Assembly (NCBI GenBank): GCA_947631625.1
Contig: CANRMA010000006.1
Location: 62,001-126,000 of the forward strand
DNA: 64,000 nt
Source of the DNA: an uncultured Lachnospiraceae bacterium
GTDB taxonomy: Bacteria > Bacillota > Clostridia > Lachnospirales > Lachnospiraceae
Direction of reading: 5' to 3'
A model generated the notes under the pieces. That model was given only the letters and a program-made list of their open reading frames with translations. It was not told where the DNA came from and ran no database searches. Made by a program: the position numbers and the translations under genes. This document shows, piece after piece, positions 34,801 through 43,831 of this stretch (position 1 is its first letter; each line of letters opens with the position of its first letter).

Positions 34801-36772
34801 ATTTTCCATAAATAAAAAAGCAACTGAGCCGGTCACGTTTTCCGTACGTCCGATACTTGAAAACAGAATAGCAGAAGTTAAGTTTGTACAACAGGAAGAC
34901 GACTTTATAATAGAGCGTGTATCGGGAACGGACAGTTTTAATATAAGCCTTGCCAATAAGGAGATCTTAAACAAAACATATACCAGAAAGCTCAGGATAG
35001 TATCCAAAGGCAGCGGAAATGCGAGATATGCCGATTTAGTGGATATTAAGATTAAAGTAGTGGATGCCGAACCCAAGGTATCATTGAAGGCAATAACTGT
35101 CAATACCGTATATCCCAATGCCGGATATCCGATAAGCGTGACGTCTGGAAGCGGCAGTGTGGAGATACTTGGGATAGAGGATGCGGGCGATTACGGATTT
35201 ACACAAAATTTTTACATAAAAGACGGCGCCCTTTATTTAAAAAGAAAATATGAGGACTTTGTCAGGACAGCTTCAGGTAAGCCTGTTTTAAGCGGTAAAT
35301 TAAATGTCAGGGTTCAAGGATATGAAGAGTCAAAAGTGAACATAAAAATTAAGATATCCGATAAACCGCCTGTTTTATCAGCCTCGAAATCACAGATAAG
35401 ACTTAATTACAATAAGCTAGATCAGGATAAATATTTTGAATTTACGCTTGATAATAAGATAACTTCGAAGAAAAAAGAAACCGTTGAAGATATAAAAGAG
35501 ATCAGATTGGATGATGGGAAAACATCATATAAAAAGGCGGCGGAACTCATAAAGAATGTATCCTGCGCCGACGGTCGAAATATTAAAGTTGAATTTAAGG
35601 ACAGCATAAAACCCGGAACTTATACAATGCCTTTATTGGTGTCTGCGCAGGACGGTGAGAATGCTTTTTCGGATGTTTGCTGCAGTGTTAAATTTACTAT
35701 TGATAAAGAAAATGCCGGAGCGGTTTTAAAACCTGCCGTGTCCAAGGTAAGTCTTAATAAGAGGATGAGCGGGGAAAAAGCATATATATCCATAAAAAAT
35801 ATATCGCAGTATAATATGGAGCTTACGGATATTGAATGTAAACCTGCTTCGTCAACCGGATCGGTAAATCCCGATGATAATGTGTCATTGGTCTATAATG
35901 CTGAAAAAGGCATGCTTGAGGCGAAGATAAAAGACGGAAAAGAGCCTGCCGGCAAGACGTATAAATTTATCTGCACCCCGGTATATGTATCCGGAGCTTT
36001 AGCAGCGGATCCCGCTGCCGAAGACGCCGAGTATAAAGACAGCAAAAATTCTGCCGCCATAACGGTTAAGATTACGGATAAGGCGGCTTCCGTAAGCCTT
36101 AAGGCGAAGGGAAACATAGATGTTTTAAACCGTGATTCTTCGGCGGTCACTTATACTGTCAGGAAGGTTAATTTTGTTGATGAGATCAGGTCCGTAAGAT
36201 TTAAACGCGCGTCAAAGATTTCACAGTCCGTGCTTGACGCTGCGGAATATTTTAATGAACCGGTTTTGAATGATGATTCTACGGTAACGATAACTGCCAA
36301 AGAGGAGGCGGTTTTCACAAAAGGCATGAAATATGCTTTTAAACTGGAATTTACCCTTAAGAACGCGCATAGCGCCGAAGCCGCCCCAACTGTATTGGAA
36401 ACCAAGGATATAACTATAAAGCCAAAGCAGAGCAAGGTCCGTCTCAGCGCATCTGCAAAACCGGCATTTTACAGATATGTCAATTCAGGCAATAATTATA
36501 CTGACTTAAGGCTGACAGGCAATAACGGGATTATCGAAAAAGTGGAATACGATAAGGAGAACAACAGGAAGATCCCGGAAGGCATTACGCCAGTGATTGA
36601 AGACGGCCTGCTCACAGGCATTACTTTTGACGGCAGCGCCTATATTAAAAAGGGCAGGTACAAGCTTGTATTTAAAGTGTATTATAAAGGCCAGTTGTGG
36701 GAAAAAGCCACAAAGCGCAGTGCGTCATATGCAAAGCCTGTGACTTATAAATTGACTGTAACGGTCAAATGA
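31892..36772 (+). CDS. Large secreted metalloprotease, M30 (hyicolysin)-like, with repeat region and Ig-like domains
   Basis: The product has 1626 residues from the ATG at 31892, which has a GGGGGA ribosome-binding site; an upstream frame lacks one. In order: signal peptide (1-25, ending NSYA); an acidic repeat region (about 65-210) with 12-residue units EEGTGEDQSSNT; a metalloprotease domain with HELQH (H493-H497) and the third ligand or helper in WLNEAYSEAAAH (E522), a gluzincin arrangement like family M30; a BIG2-like domain (about 700-790); two chitobiase-C/FN3-like domains (VLYYTIDSDVP; VYYTLDGTAPSPE); then long beta-rich repeats to the end. No LPXTG or anchor is seen, so it is probably released or bound non-covalently. 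The substrate is unknown. Confidence 0.82.
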   Translation: MYKRIISALLIFALLISSVEINSYAMPLESKWDYNINSDIMTGFKSATADEYDTKESAKEDYSPESGERVGEGQSSNAEEGTEEDSNPEAEKGTVEEQRPDTEEGTGKGQSSNAEGETEEDSNPEAEKGTVGEQRPDTEEGTKEDQNPDAEEGTGEDQSSNTEEGTGEDQSSNTEEGTGEDQSSNIEEGNEEENEEGQSSDGEETDNAQNSDIMEESDKTFDAETPSESTSQSFLIDMQEPYDGDCLLVANVNIQETGENETAGSFTSADIASSDKSFINSSGIAAVSESGSDIYDYDEYGRGLIDPASFLPEAVLDENGVSYLSDEEAAPTEYEVGEERIFYLNNQSNNTYNEVNCVCVAISEYATVWVPADDDIYVEDADKMKAYMSELAQEFDVQFPKMTEMFGSKDTVEAKYGDNDGKTALLCYDINGNGMSGSSYTAGYFFSADLNINYKNSTNNKIDCLHIDSWQGMSRNTSSNTLNPTQSKRTMVHELQHMINFSVCRDNEESFLQLKIPTWLNEAYSEAAAHLCYGEASNRISNYNSYSDIPAGKVSLIKWNSNYTLPNYALSYLFSQYIRIQYENGSTIYKDTMNDLNESTDLLTVIADKLGISAQELLFNFRAALFLKNAEGKYGFGGEEWAESINSKSVSASSVGSSLSLAPGAAAVIDLRDSFEPSQTGEHIRYAGMYKEVTDDDVAVSISGGDSITADMEELQLTASVYPKGVSQEVIFSLPYPEDEQYAKVTADGLVIPISEGSITVRATSVFDPSRYADKVIAVSARGNVIFEQNISPVFGGVSVNYEVVIPKRAVLYYTIDSDVPNVESGKLPEEGLLFDKEGTYSLKIFGHDDEGVYKDVYDEAEIVIGKSAAPVISEEDMKMDKTDVKLVTILSPEDAEVYYTLDGTAPSPEQGIKYEEPFIISEEGATTVKAVVLQKGKEVSEAAEKNIDVDYVYETMEESEHKPYMTQVSFSINKKATEPVTFSVRPILENRIAEVKFVQQEDDFIIERVSGTDSFNISLANKEILNKTYTRKLRIVSKGSGNARYADLVDIKIKVVDAEPKVSLKAITVNTVYPNAGYPISVTSGSGSVEILGIEDAGDYGFTQNFYIKDGALYLKRKYEDFVRTASGKPVLSGKLNVRVQGYEESKVNIKIKISDKPPVLSASKSQIRLNYNKLDQDKYFEFTLDNKITSKKKETVEDIKEIRLDDGKTSYKKAAELIKNVSCADGRNIKVEFKDSIKPGTYTMPLLVSAQDGENAFSDVCCSVKFTIDKENAGAVLKPAVSKVSLNKRMSGEKAYISIKNISQYNMELTDIECKPASSTGSVNPDDNVSLVYNAEKGMLEAKIKDGKEPAGKTYKFICTPVYVSGALAADPAAEDAEYKDSKNSAAITVKITDKAASVSLKAKGNIDVLNRDSSAVTYTVRKVNFVDEIRSVRFKRASKISQSVLDAAEYFNEPVLNDDSTVTITAKEEAVFTKGMKYAFKLEFTLKNAHSAEAAPTVLETKDITIKPKQSKVRLSASAKPAFYRYVNSGNNYTDLRLTGNNGIIEKVEYDKENNRKIPEGITPVIEDGLLTGITFDGSAYIKKGRYKLVFKVYYKGQLWEKATKRSASYAKPVTYKLTVTVK
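32089..32470 (+). repeat. Coding tandem repeat (36-bp and related units) in the protease gene
   Basis: At least three consecutive 36-bp units encoding EEGTGEDQSSNT occur around 32341-32456. They are preceded by more diverged units carrying NPEAEKGTVEEQRPDTEEGT. The near-identical DNA suggests recent expansion or copy-number variation of a stalk-like acidic linker. Confidence 0.8.
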
Positions 36773-36785
36773 TCGTGGCTGAACT

Positions 36786-36857
36786 GAATTGCTGAATTAC
36801 CGAATTGCTGAATTACTGAATTATTGAATTACTGAATTGCGGAATTACTGAATTGCA
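36786..36857. repeat. 8-bp tandem repeat, nine units, downstream of the protease gene
   Basis: Nine consecutive units of GAATTRCT, with single-base variants, begin 13 bp after the protease stop codon and end just before the rimP promoter. Non-coding. Confidence 0.85.
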
Positions 36858-36865
36858 AATAACGC

Positions 36866-36894
36866 TTGCAATCTTGTGATTTTAGTGATACAAT
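36866..36894 (+). promoter_or_regulatory. Promoter of the rimP-nusA-infB operon
   Basis: TTGCAA (36866-36871) is followed after 17 bp by TACAAT (36889-36894), 81 bp before the rimP start. Confidence 0.65.
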
Positions 36895-36924
36895 AGCCAA
36901 AGTACAGTATATTATGTAATGATT

Positions 36925-36951
36925 AGAGTGGACTTGCGAGTCCACTCTTTT
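36925..36951 (+). terminator. Terminator-like hairpin in the rimP leader
   Basis: AGAGTGGACT (36925-36934) pairs perfectly with AGTCCACTCT (36939-36948) and is followed by TTT. Similar hairpins stand before rimP/nusA operons in many Firmicutes. They may form an attenuator that responds to NusA, the product of the second gene; this is inference. Confidence 0.7.
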
Positions 36952-36974
36952 ACTTGTGAACGGAGGGAGAGTAA

Positions 36975-37439
36975 ATGTCTGCCGGTCAGATTTATGAAGA
37001 AAAAACAGAAACCTTGCTTACGCCGATCGCAGAACGGTATGGCGTTGAGATTTATGACATTGAATATGTTAAGGAAGGGAGCGACTGGTACTTAAGGGCC
37101 TACATTGATAAACCCGGAGGAGTCAATATCAATGACTGCGAGATGGTAAGCCGCGCGCTTTCGGATGAACTGGACAGGGAAGATTTTATCAAAGACGCTT
37201 ATATACTTGAGGTCAGCAGTCCGGGGCTTGGAAGGGCGCTTAAGAAAGATAAACATCTTGCCGGGAGCATAGGCGAAGATGTGGAGATTAAGACATATAA
37301 GCCCATTGATAAGCAGAAGGAGTTCTGCGGCGTCTTGAAAGCTTTTGACGACAACACGATAACGATATCAGTTGATGATGAAGAGAAGATATTTGCCAGA
37401 AAGGACATTGCGATCATAAGGCTGGCGCTTGATTTTTAG
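36975..37439 (+). CDS. rimP: Ribosome maturation factor RimP
   Basis: The 154-residue protein has the family landmarks YDIEYVKEGSDWYLRAYIDK, DCEMVSRALSDELD and the strongly conserved YILEVSSPGLGRALKK. RimP assists maturation of the 30S ribosomal subunit. GGAGGG precedes the ATG. It is the first gene of the translation operon, 27 bp before nusA. Confidence 0.96.
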   Translation: MSAGQIYEEKTETLLTPIAERYGVEIYDIEYVKEGSDWYLRAYIDKPGGVNINDCEMVSRALSDELDREDFIKDAYILEVSSPGLGRALKKDKHLAGSIGEDVEIKTYKPIDKQKEFCGVLKAFDDNTITISVDDEEKIFARKDIAIIRLALDF

Positions 37440-37466
37440 ATTAACCACAAGGAGGATATTTCAAAA

Positions 37467-38702
37467 ATGAATAAGGAATTGATGGAAGCATTGGATATGC
37501 TGGAAAAGGAGAAAGATATCAGCAAGGAGACTTTGTTTGATGCTATCGAGAATTCTCTGCTCACAGCCTGCAAAAATCATTTTGGCAAGGCGGATAATAT
37601 TAAAGTCGAGATTGACAGAGAAACCTGTGATTTCATTTGCTATGCGCAAAAAGAGGTAGTAGAGGAAGTTGAAGATGACTGCCTGCAGATTTCTTTGGAA
37701 GACGCCGTGAAAGTTTCGGAACATGCCGCCCTTGGCGATATTGTAAATATAGAGATCAAATCCAAAGAATTCGGACGTATTGCGACACAGAACGCCAAGA
37801 ACGTAATTTTGCAGAAGATCCGTGAGGAAGAAAGAAGCGTTATCTATAATCAGTACTATGAGAAGGAAAAAGACGTAGTTACGGGCATAGTGCAGCGCTA
37901 TATAGGCAAAAACATATCAATAAATCTCGGCAAGACAGATGCGATATTGAATGAAAACGAGCAGGTTAAGGGCGAGGTCTTCAGACCTACCGAAAGAATT
38001 AAGGTATATATCCTGGAAGTAAAGAATACACCTAAAGGACCGAGAATTCTTGTGAGCAGGACACATCCCGAACTGGTGAAGAGGCTTTTTGAGACGGAAG
38101 TGACTGAGATAAAAGACGGCACGGTGGAGATCATGAGCATAGCGAGGGAAGCCGGAAGCCGTACCAAGATGGCCGTGCGTTCCAACAATCCCAACGTAGA
38201 TCCTGTCGGAGCCTGTGTAGGAATGAACGGAGCCAGAGTTAATCTTATCGTAGAGGAACTGCGCGGTGAAAAAATAGATATAGTAAACTGGGATGAAAAC
38301 CCCGGAAACTTTATTCAGAACGCGCTGTCGCCCGCTAAGATAGTAGCTGTTTTCGCTGATCCTGATGAAAAGACTGCCAAGGTGGTAGTGCCTGATTATC
38401 AGCTTTCGCTGGCGATCGGAAAAGAAGGGCAGAACGCAAGACTGGCTGCAAGACTTACGGGATATAAGATCGATATAAAGAGCGAGACTCAGGCCAAAGA
38501 TGCTCCGGGCTTCAGATATGAAGACTACGAGTATGACGACTATGACGAAGATGAGTACGAAGAAGACGATTATAATGAAAACGATTATAATGAAAACGAT
38601 TATAATGAAGACGGTTATAATGAAGACGAATATGAAGAAGGCGCTTACGCCGATGATCTTGAAAGTGAACTGCATGACGGCGTATCGTATGAAGATGAAT
38701 GA
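37467..38702 (+). CDS. nusA: Transcription termination/antitermination factor NusA
   Basis: The protein has 411 residues: the N-terminal polymerase-binding domain, an S1 domain (GIVQRYIGKNISINLGKTDA), then two KH domains (VGACVGMNGARVNLIVEELR; LSLAIGKEGQNARLAARLTG). The usual C-terminal acidic repeats of E. coli are absent. Instead there is a very acidic, tyrosine-rich tail from about residue 350 with repeated NENDYNENDYNEDGYNEDEY. NusA modulates pausing and termination. The tail's DNA is a short tandem repeat and may vary in length. Confidence 0.96.
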   Translation: MNKELMEALDMLEKEKDISKETLFDAIENSLLTACKNHFGKADNIKVEIDRETCDFICYAQKEVVEEVEDDCLQISLEDAVKVSEHAALGDIVNIEIKSKEFGRIATQNAKNVILQKIREEERSVIYNQYYEKEKDVVTGIVQRYIGKNISINLGKTDAILNENEQVKGEVFRPTERIKVYILEVKNTPKGPRILVSRTHPELVKRLFETEVTEIKDGTVEIMSIAREAGSRTKMAVRSNNPNVDPVGACVGMNGARVNLIVEELRGEKIDIVNWDENPGNFIQNALSPAKIVAVFADPDEKTAKVVVPDYQLSLAIGKEGQNARLAARLTGYKIDIKSETQAKDAPGFRYEDYEYDDYDEDEYEEDDYNENDYNENDYNEDGYNEDEYEEGAYADDLESELHDGVSYEDE

Positions 38703-38734
38703 AATACCGATGAACAATAAGGGGTAGATAGGTC

Positions 38735-39016
38735 TTGGTAAGTAAAAAGAAGATACCGATGCGTCAGTGTGTGGGATGCAGGGAAATGAAGAATAAAAAG
38801 GATATGATGCGGGTGCTTAGGACCATGGAGGTCATGATCATATTGGATACGTCCGGTAAGAAGAACGGCAGGGGGGCATATCTTTGCATGGATAAAGAGT
38901 GTCTTTTAAAAGCAAGGAAGAATAAGGGATTAGAGCGTTCTTTTAAAATGAGTATTCCGGATGAGATATATGACAGACTGGAAAAGGAGTTTGAGGAGAA
39001 TGCGCATGGATCATGA
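38735..39016 (+). CDS. YlxR/RnpM family RNA-binding protein
   Basis: The 93-residue product has the YlxR signature PMRQCVGCREMKNKKDMMRV and GKKNGRGAYLCMDKECL. Members modulate RNase P or act as nucleoid-like regulators in Gram-positive bacteria. The best start is TTG at 38735, since no ATG or GTG lies suitably upstream. Its last codons overlap the next gene by 11 bases. The position between nusA and ylxQ is conserved. Confidence 0.92.
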   Translation: MVSKKKIPMRQCVGCREMKNKKDMMRVLRTMEVMIILDTSGKKNGRGAYLCMDKECLLKARKNKGLERSFKMSIPDEIYDRLEKEFEENAHGS

Positions 39017-39368
39017 GATAATAAATAAAAAGGTATTATCCATGCTTGGCCTTGCGACCCGGTCCGGAAATGTCGTCAGTGGAGGATTTGCAACAGAGAG
39101 TGCGGTAAAATCGGGAAAGGCATATATGGTAATAGTTGCAGAGGATGCTTCGGATAATACGAAAAAGAAGTTCCGCAATATGTGCGCATATTATAAAGTG
39201 CCCATTTATCAGTTCGGATCAAAAGAGGTTGTGGGACATTCGATGGGAAAGCAGGAGAGAACTTCTCTTGCGCTTACTGACGCGGGGTTTGCAAATTCGA
39301 TACGGGGATATTTGGAAGAATTGAGATTAGACGGAGGTAGTGAGCATGGCGAAAATGAAAGTATATGA
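39006..39368 (+). CDS. L7Ae/L30e family RNA-binding protein (YlxQ-like)
   Basis: The 120-residue protein has an L7Ae-type fold ([40 protein letters not shown]). The family binds kink-turn RNAs. The ATG at 39006 overlaps the ylxR gene, giving translational coupling. The 3' end overlaps the infB start. Order ylxR-ylxQ-infB is standard in Firmicutes. Confidence 0.9.
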   Translation: MDHEIINKKVLSMLGLATRSGNVVSGGFATESAVKSGKAYMVIVAEDASDNTKKKFRNMCAYYKVPIYQFGSKEVVGHSMGKQERTSLALTDAGFANSIRGYLEELRLDGGSEHGENESI

Positions 39369-42267
39369 ACTGGCAAAAGAGTTAGACAGACAGAGCAAGG
39401 AAATTGTTGCTTTTTTACAGGATAAAGGGTATGAGGTTAAAGCTCCACAGAGCTCGATAGAAGACGAGTGTATTGAACTGGCGCGCAGACAGTTCGGCCA
39501 AAGCGATGATGAAAAGGCTCACAAGGAAGATAACGGTAAAAATAACGGCAAAGATAACGGCATTAAAAAAGATGAAAAAAATGATCCTAAGGTCGTAAAA
39601 GAAGCGGTTAAGGCGGCGCCGGAAGAAACTAAGGACGTAAAAGCCGTAAGCGCGGAAACAAAAAACGATAAAGAGACCAATAAGGAAAGCGATAAAGAAA
39701 TCAATAAAGAAATCGATAAAGAAATCGATAAAGAAGCCGAATCTGGAGAAAAGAAACCGACAGAAGCTAAGAGTGTGTCCGGAGCGCAGGGAGAAAAAAC
39801 CGCGCCGGAAGCTCCAAAGAAAAAGAAGAAGATAATTTTTGTAAGCAATCCTCAGCATTCCAAGATGACTAAGGGAAAACCCGGACAGGGAATGCCTGAT
39901 AAAAGAATGATGGGTTCGGATCAGCGTAAAGTAAATCAGCCTGAACATCATACGATAATAAGGCCTACGAGCAAACCCAGCCAGGTTACCGCGGAACCTT
40001 ATGAGGTAAGGCAGAGACAGGAATATGAGCGCCGTATGGAGCGCAGGCAGCAGGAAAAAGCAGAGAACAGGGAAAGAGAAAATGTCCGGAATCAGAAAGC
40101 AGTTCAGGAAAAACAAGTTCGTGAAAATATTAACAATGAAGGCGGCAAAACTGAGAGCCAGACTCAGGGCCACCAGACCTATAGCGGCAATAAGATCGGC
40201 AATAAGAGTGACAGACCTGTGCAGGATGGCGGGAGGTCTTTTGGCAATAATGACCACTCTGCGAGAAGAAACGGCGGGCAGGATAATAGATTTAAGAAGG
40301 GTTCAAACAACAAAGACTTTATGCCGGAGAGTCCCATCAAGGAAGGCGAGAAGCATAGGGATGAAGAAAAACGCCGTATCTCACAGGAGAAGGATAAACG
40401 TTCGCGCAAAGATCTGATCTACGAAGAGGATGAGGTTAATATTAAAAACCGCAATAAACCCGGACGTTTTATTAAGCCTGAAAAGAAAGTGGAGACTGTT
40501 GTTGAGGAGCAGATTAAGGTGATTACCGTTCCTGAGTCTCTGACGATAAGAGAACTTGCGGAGAAGATGAAGATACAGCCTTCAGCCATTGTTAAGAAGC
40601 TTTTTATGCAGGGACAGATAGTGACCGTTAATTCGGAGATCAGTTTTGAAGATGCGGAAAATATTGCAATAGATTATGAGATAATCTGTGAAAAGGAAGT
40701 TAAGGTAGACGTTATAGAGGAGCTGCTCAAAGAAGAAGAGGAAGATGAGAGCAAGATGGTTCCAAGACCGCCTGTGATCTGTGTTATGGGCCATGTCGAT
40801 CACGGTAAGACTTCCCTGCTTGATGCTATCCGTAAAACCAATGTTACAGATAAGGAAGCCGGAGGCATCACACAGGCGATCGGCGCATATACGGTTACCA
40901 TAAATAATCAGAAGATAACCTTCCTTGATACGCCCGGACATGAAGCGTTTACGGCTATGCGTATGCGTGGAGCCAATTCGACGGATATAGCTGTTCTGGT
41001 GGTAGCGGCTGACGACGGCGTAATGCCTCAGACCGTCGAGGCTATAAACCATGCCAAGGCAGCAGGCATTGAAATTATCGTTGCGGTCAATAAAATAGAT
41101 AAACCCAATGCCAATATTGACAGGGTTAAGCAGGAAATGACGGAATATGAGCTTATTCCGGCAGACTGGGGCGGCTCGACCGAATTTGTTCCTGTTTCCG
41201 CCAAGTCGGGAGAAGGAATAAACGATCTGCTTGAGACGATACTTCTTACTGCGGATATTCTTGAGCTTAAAGCCAATCCGAACAGACGCGCGAGAGGTCT
41301 TGTAATAGAGGCTGAGCTTGATAAAGGCCGCGGACCTGTGGCAACGGTTCTCGTACAGAAAGGCACTCTCCATGTAGGAGACTTTATATCCGCAGGCGCG
41401 AGCCACGGCAAAGTTCGCGCTATGATCGACGATAAGGGCAGGAGAGTAAAAGAAGCATTTCCTTCCATGCCTGTAGAGATACTGGGACTTTCCGATGTGC
41501 CGAGCGCAGGAGAAGTGTTTATAGTACATGAAAACGATAAATCCGCAAAATCTTATGCAGATACCTATATGTCTCAGCATAAAGAAGAGATGCTTGCAGA
41601 TACTAAGTCAAGGATGTCTCTGGACGATCTGTTCAATCAGATCCAGGAAGGTAATTTGAAAGAACTTAACCTTATTGTTAAAGCAGATGTACAGGGAAGC
41701 GTAGAGGCTTTAAAGCAAAGTCTTGTAAAACTCTCCAATGATGAGATAGTTGTTAAATGTATACACGGCGGCGTAGGCGCGATTACCGAATCCGATGTTA
41801 CGCTTGCCTCTGCGTCATCAGCGATCATTATAGGGTTCAATGTAAGGCCGGATGCTACCGCAAAGTCAATAGCGGAGCGGGAAGGCGTGGACGTAAGGCT
41901 TTACAAGGTGATCTATCAGGCGATAGAAGATATCGAAGCCGCCATGAAAGGTATGCTCGATCCCATATATGAGGAGAAGATCATCGGTCATGCGGAAGTG
42001 CGCCAGATATTCAAAGCTTCCGCTATAGGTAATATCGCCGGTTCATATGTGCTTGACGGTGAATTCCAGAGAGGATGTAAAATACGTATAAGCAGAGAAG
42101 GAGAACAGATTTACGAAGGCGCTCTGGCTTCTCTTAAGAGATTTAAGGATGATGTTAAAGAAGTTAAGGCAGGATTTGAGTGCGGTCTTGTATTTGAAGG
42201 CTTTGACCAGATGAAGGAACTGGATATAATAGAAGCTTATATTATGGTGGAAGTCCCGAGAAATTAA
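39346..42267 (+). CDS. infB: Translation initiation factor IF-2
   Basis: The protein has 973 residues from the ATG at 39346 (GGAGG 9 bases upstream). A short N-terminal IF2_N helix domain is followed by about 330 residues of charged, low-complexity linker, including repeated DKEIDKE and NGKDNG words. A second IF2_N-like domain ([20 protein letters not shown]) precedes the GTPase with [22 protein letters not shown] and SAK motifs, then domains II-IV. IF-2 brings initiator tRNA to the ribosome. Confidence 0.97.
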   Translation: MAKMKVYELAKELDRQSKEIVAFLQDKGYEVKAPQSSIEDECIELARRQFGQSDDEKAHKEDNGKNNGKDNGIKKDEKNDPKVVKEAVKAAPEETKDVKAVSAETKNDKETNKESDKEINKEIDKEIDKEAESGEKKPTEAKSVSGAQGEKTAPEAPKKKKKIIFVSNPQHSKMTKGKPGQGMPDKRMMGSDQRKVNQPEHHTIIRPTSKPSQVTAEPYEVRQRQEYERRMERRQQEKAENRERENVRNQKAVQEKQVRENINNEGGKTESQTQGHQTYSGNKIGNKSDRPVQDGGRSFGNNDHSARRNGGQDNRFKKGSNNKDFMPESPIKEGEKHRDEEKRRISQEKDKRSRKDLIYEEDEVNIKNRNKPGRFIKPEKKVETVVEEQIKVITVPESLTIRELAEKMKIQPSAIVKKLFMQGQIVTVNSEISFEDAENIAIDYEIICEKEVKVDVIEELLKEEEEDESKMVPRPPVICVMGHVDHGKTSLLDAIRKTNVTDKEAGGITQAIGAYTVTINNQKITFLDTPGHEAFTAMRMRGANSTDIAVLVVAADDGVMPQTVEAINHAKAAGIEIIVAVNKIDKPNANIDRVKQEMTEYELIPADWGGSTEFVPVSAKSGEGINDLLETILLTADILELKANPNRRARGLVIEAELDKGRGPVATVLVQKGTLHVGDFISAGASHGKVRAMIDDKGRRVKEAFPSMPVEILGLSDVPSAGEVFIVHENDKSAKSYADTYMSQHKEEMLADTKSRMSLDDLFNQIQEGNLKELNLIVKADVQGSVEALKQSLVKLSNDEIVVKCIHGGVGAITESDVTLASASSAIIIGFNVRPDATAKSIAEREGVDVRLYKVIYQAIEDIEAAMKGMLDPIYEEKIIGHAEVRQIFKASAIGNIAGSYVLDGEFQRGCKIRISREGEQIYEGALASLKRFKDDVKEVKAGFECGLVFEGFDQMKELDIIEAYIMVEVPRN

Positions 42268-42296
42268 AGCCGCAGTCCTGAGAAAGAGAGATATAT

Positions 42297-42650
42297 ATGC
42301 GTAAAAACAGTGTTAAAAATACCCGCATAAATTCAGAAGTCCGGCGTGTGCTTGCCAATATCATAAGAGGCGGGCTCAAAGATCCCAGGATCGGGGAACT
42401 TACTTCCGTGGTCGCCGTGGAGGTGGCGCCTGATCTTAAGACTTGTAAAGCATGGATAAGCGTGCTTGGAGATGAGAAAGTCCAAGCTGAGACTCTGGCG
42501 GGTTTAAACAGTGCGGAAGGATATATAAGAAATCAGCTTGCAAAAGAAATCAATCTGCGCAATACTCCGCAGATAACTTTTATAATGGACCAATCGATCG
42601 CATACGGAGTCAGTATGTCGAAACTTATTGACGAAGTAAATAAGTCGTAG
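42297..42650 (+). CDS. rbfA: Ribosome-binding factor A
   Basis: This 117-residue KH-like protein has the family motifs INSEVRRVLANIIRGGLKDP and RNTPQITFIMDQSIAYGVSM. It assists 16S rRNA 5' processing and 30S maturation. It starts 29 bp after infB and is followed by nrnA after 16 bp. Confidence 0.95.
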   Translation: MRKNSVKNTRINSEVRRVLANIIRGGLKDPRIGELTSVVAVEVAPDLKTCKAWISVLGDEKVQAETLAGLNSAEGYIRNQLAKEINLRNTPQITFIMDQSIAYGVSMSKLIDEVNKS

Positions 42651-42666
42651 GGGAGGCCTTTATTAA

Positions 42667-43641
42667 ATGAATATAGCAGATGAAGCAAAGTTGGCGAAGA
42701 CCATTGGGATAGCGGGTCATGTGCGTCCCGACGGTGACTGCGTCGGTTCGGTCATGGGGCTGTATATGTATCTTAGAAAGCTTGTGCCGAAAGCGAGGAT
42801 AGACATCTACTTAGAGCAGCCAGCCGATATATTCGCCTGCATACGCAATATAGATAAAATATGTTCGGAATTTAGCACAGATATAAAATATGACGTATTT
42901 TTCGCATTGGACTGCAATTTAGAGCGTCTTGGAGAGGCAGGAGAGATTTTTCGGAATGCGGGGAAAAAGATAAATATAGATCATCATATCAGCAATGACG
43001 GCTGCGGAGACCTTAATTTTATAGAACCGGAAAGAAGTTCCACCTGCGAGCTGCTTTATGAGCTGATGGATGTGACACGGCTTGATGAAGATATAGCCAA
43101 AGCCTTATATATAGGTATCATACATGATACGGGAGTGTTCCAGTATTCCAATACTTCACCGAGAACGCTTGAGATCGCGTCTGAACTTATACGATTTGGA
43201 TTTGATTTTTCCAAGCTTATCAGCGAGACATTTTATGAAAAAACATATCACCAGAGCCAGATAATGGGAAGGGCGATCCTGGAGAGTATGCGTTTTTTGG
43301 ACGGCAAATGTATAGTAAGTAAAGTCAGCCGGAAAAACATGGAATTTTATACGGTAGAGCCTAAAGATCTGGACGGTATAGTAAATCAGCTGCTTATGGT
43401 AAAAGGCGTTGAGTGCGCGGTTTTTATGTATGAGACCAAGCCTATGGAATACAAGGTCAGCATGCGTTCCGCAGGAAAAGTAAATGTGTCTGAGATAGCG
43501 CTCAAGTTTGGCGGCGGCGGACATGTACGGGCCGCGGGCTGTACCATGAGCGGCACATATCATGATGTTATCAACAATCTGTCTGTGTATATCGAGGAGC
43601 AGTTGAAGGAAAAATCTAAAAAGTCAACTATAAACGATTAA
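42667..43641 (+). CDS. nrnA: DHH/DHHA1 phosphoesterase, NrnA-type (nanoRNase/pAp phosphatase)
   Basis: The 324-residue protein has DHH motifs: GHVRPDGDCVGS (about residues 18-29), ALDCN, NIDHHISN (about 103-110) and a late D in IIHDTGVFQYS. The DHHA1 motif GGGGHVRAAGC follows. NrnA degrades 2-5 nt RNAs and dephosphorylates pAp. The position between rbfA and truB is typical. Its last codons form the first unit of a 67-bp tandem repeat. Confidence 0.93.
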   Translation: MNIADEAKLAKTIGIAGHVRPDGDCVGSVMGLYMYLRKLVPKARIDIYLEQPADIFACIRNIDKICSEFSTDIKYDVFFALDCNLERLGEAGEIFRNAGKKINIDHHISNDGCGDLNFIEPERSSTCELLYELMDVTRLDEDIAKALYIGIIHDTGVFQYSNTSPRTLEIASELIRFGFDFSKLISETFYEKTYHQSQIMGRAILESMRFLDGKCIVSKVSRKNMEFYTVEPKDLDGIVNQLLMVKGVECAVFMYETKPMEYKVSMRSAGKVNVSEIALKFGGGGHVRAAGCTMSGTYHDVINNLSVYIEEQLKEKSKKSTIND

Positions 43642-43790
43642 GTTAAGCGGTAAACGATTGAATGTAAAAAACCGGATAAGGCAGCAGAAGTAAAATGTAA
43701 ACGATTAAGTTAAGCGGTAGACGATTGAATGTAAAAAAACGTATAAGGCAGCAGACAATAAAATGTAAACGATTAAGTCAGCGGTAAACG
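43631..43790. repeat. 67/68-bp tandem repeat spanning the nrnA stop codon
   Basis: TAAACGATTAAG recurs at 43631, 43698 and 43766, each followed by matching sequence (GCGGTARACGATTGAATGTA and AAGGCAGCAGA). The array has two full units and part of a third. The first unit begins in the last sense codons of nrnA, so the array arose by duplication of the gene's 3' end. Confidence 0.85.
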
Positions 43791-43831
43791 GACGGATATA
43801 AACATTCGGATTTCAGAAAGGCAAGATCAGT

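Noticed and set aside
37917-38717. 266-residue minus-strand frame opposite nusA
   Set aside because: Antisense shadow of nusA; the real gene on the plus strand is unambiguous.
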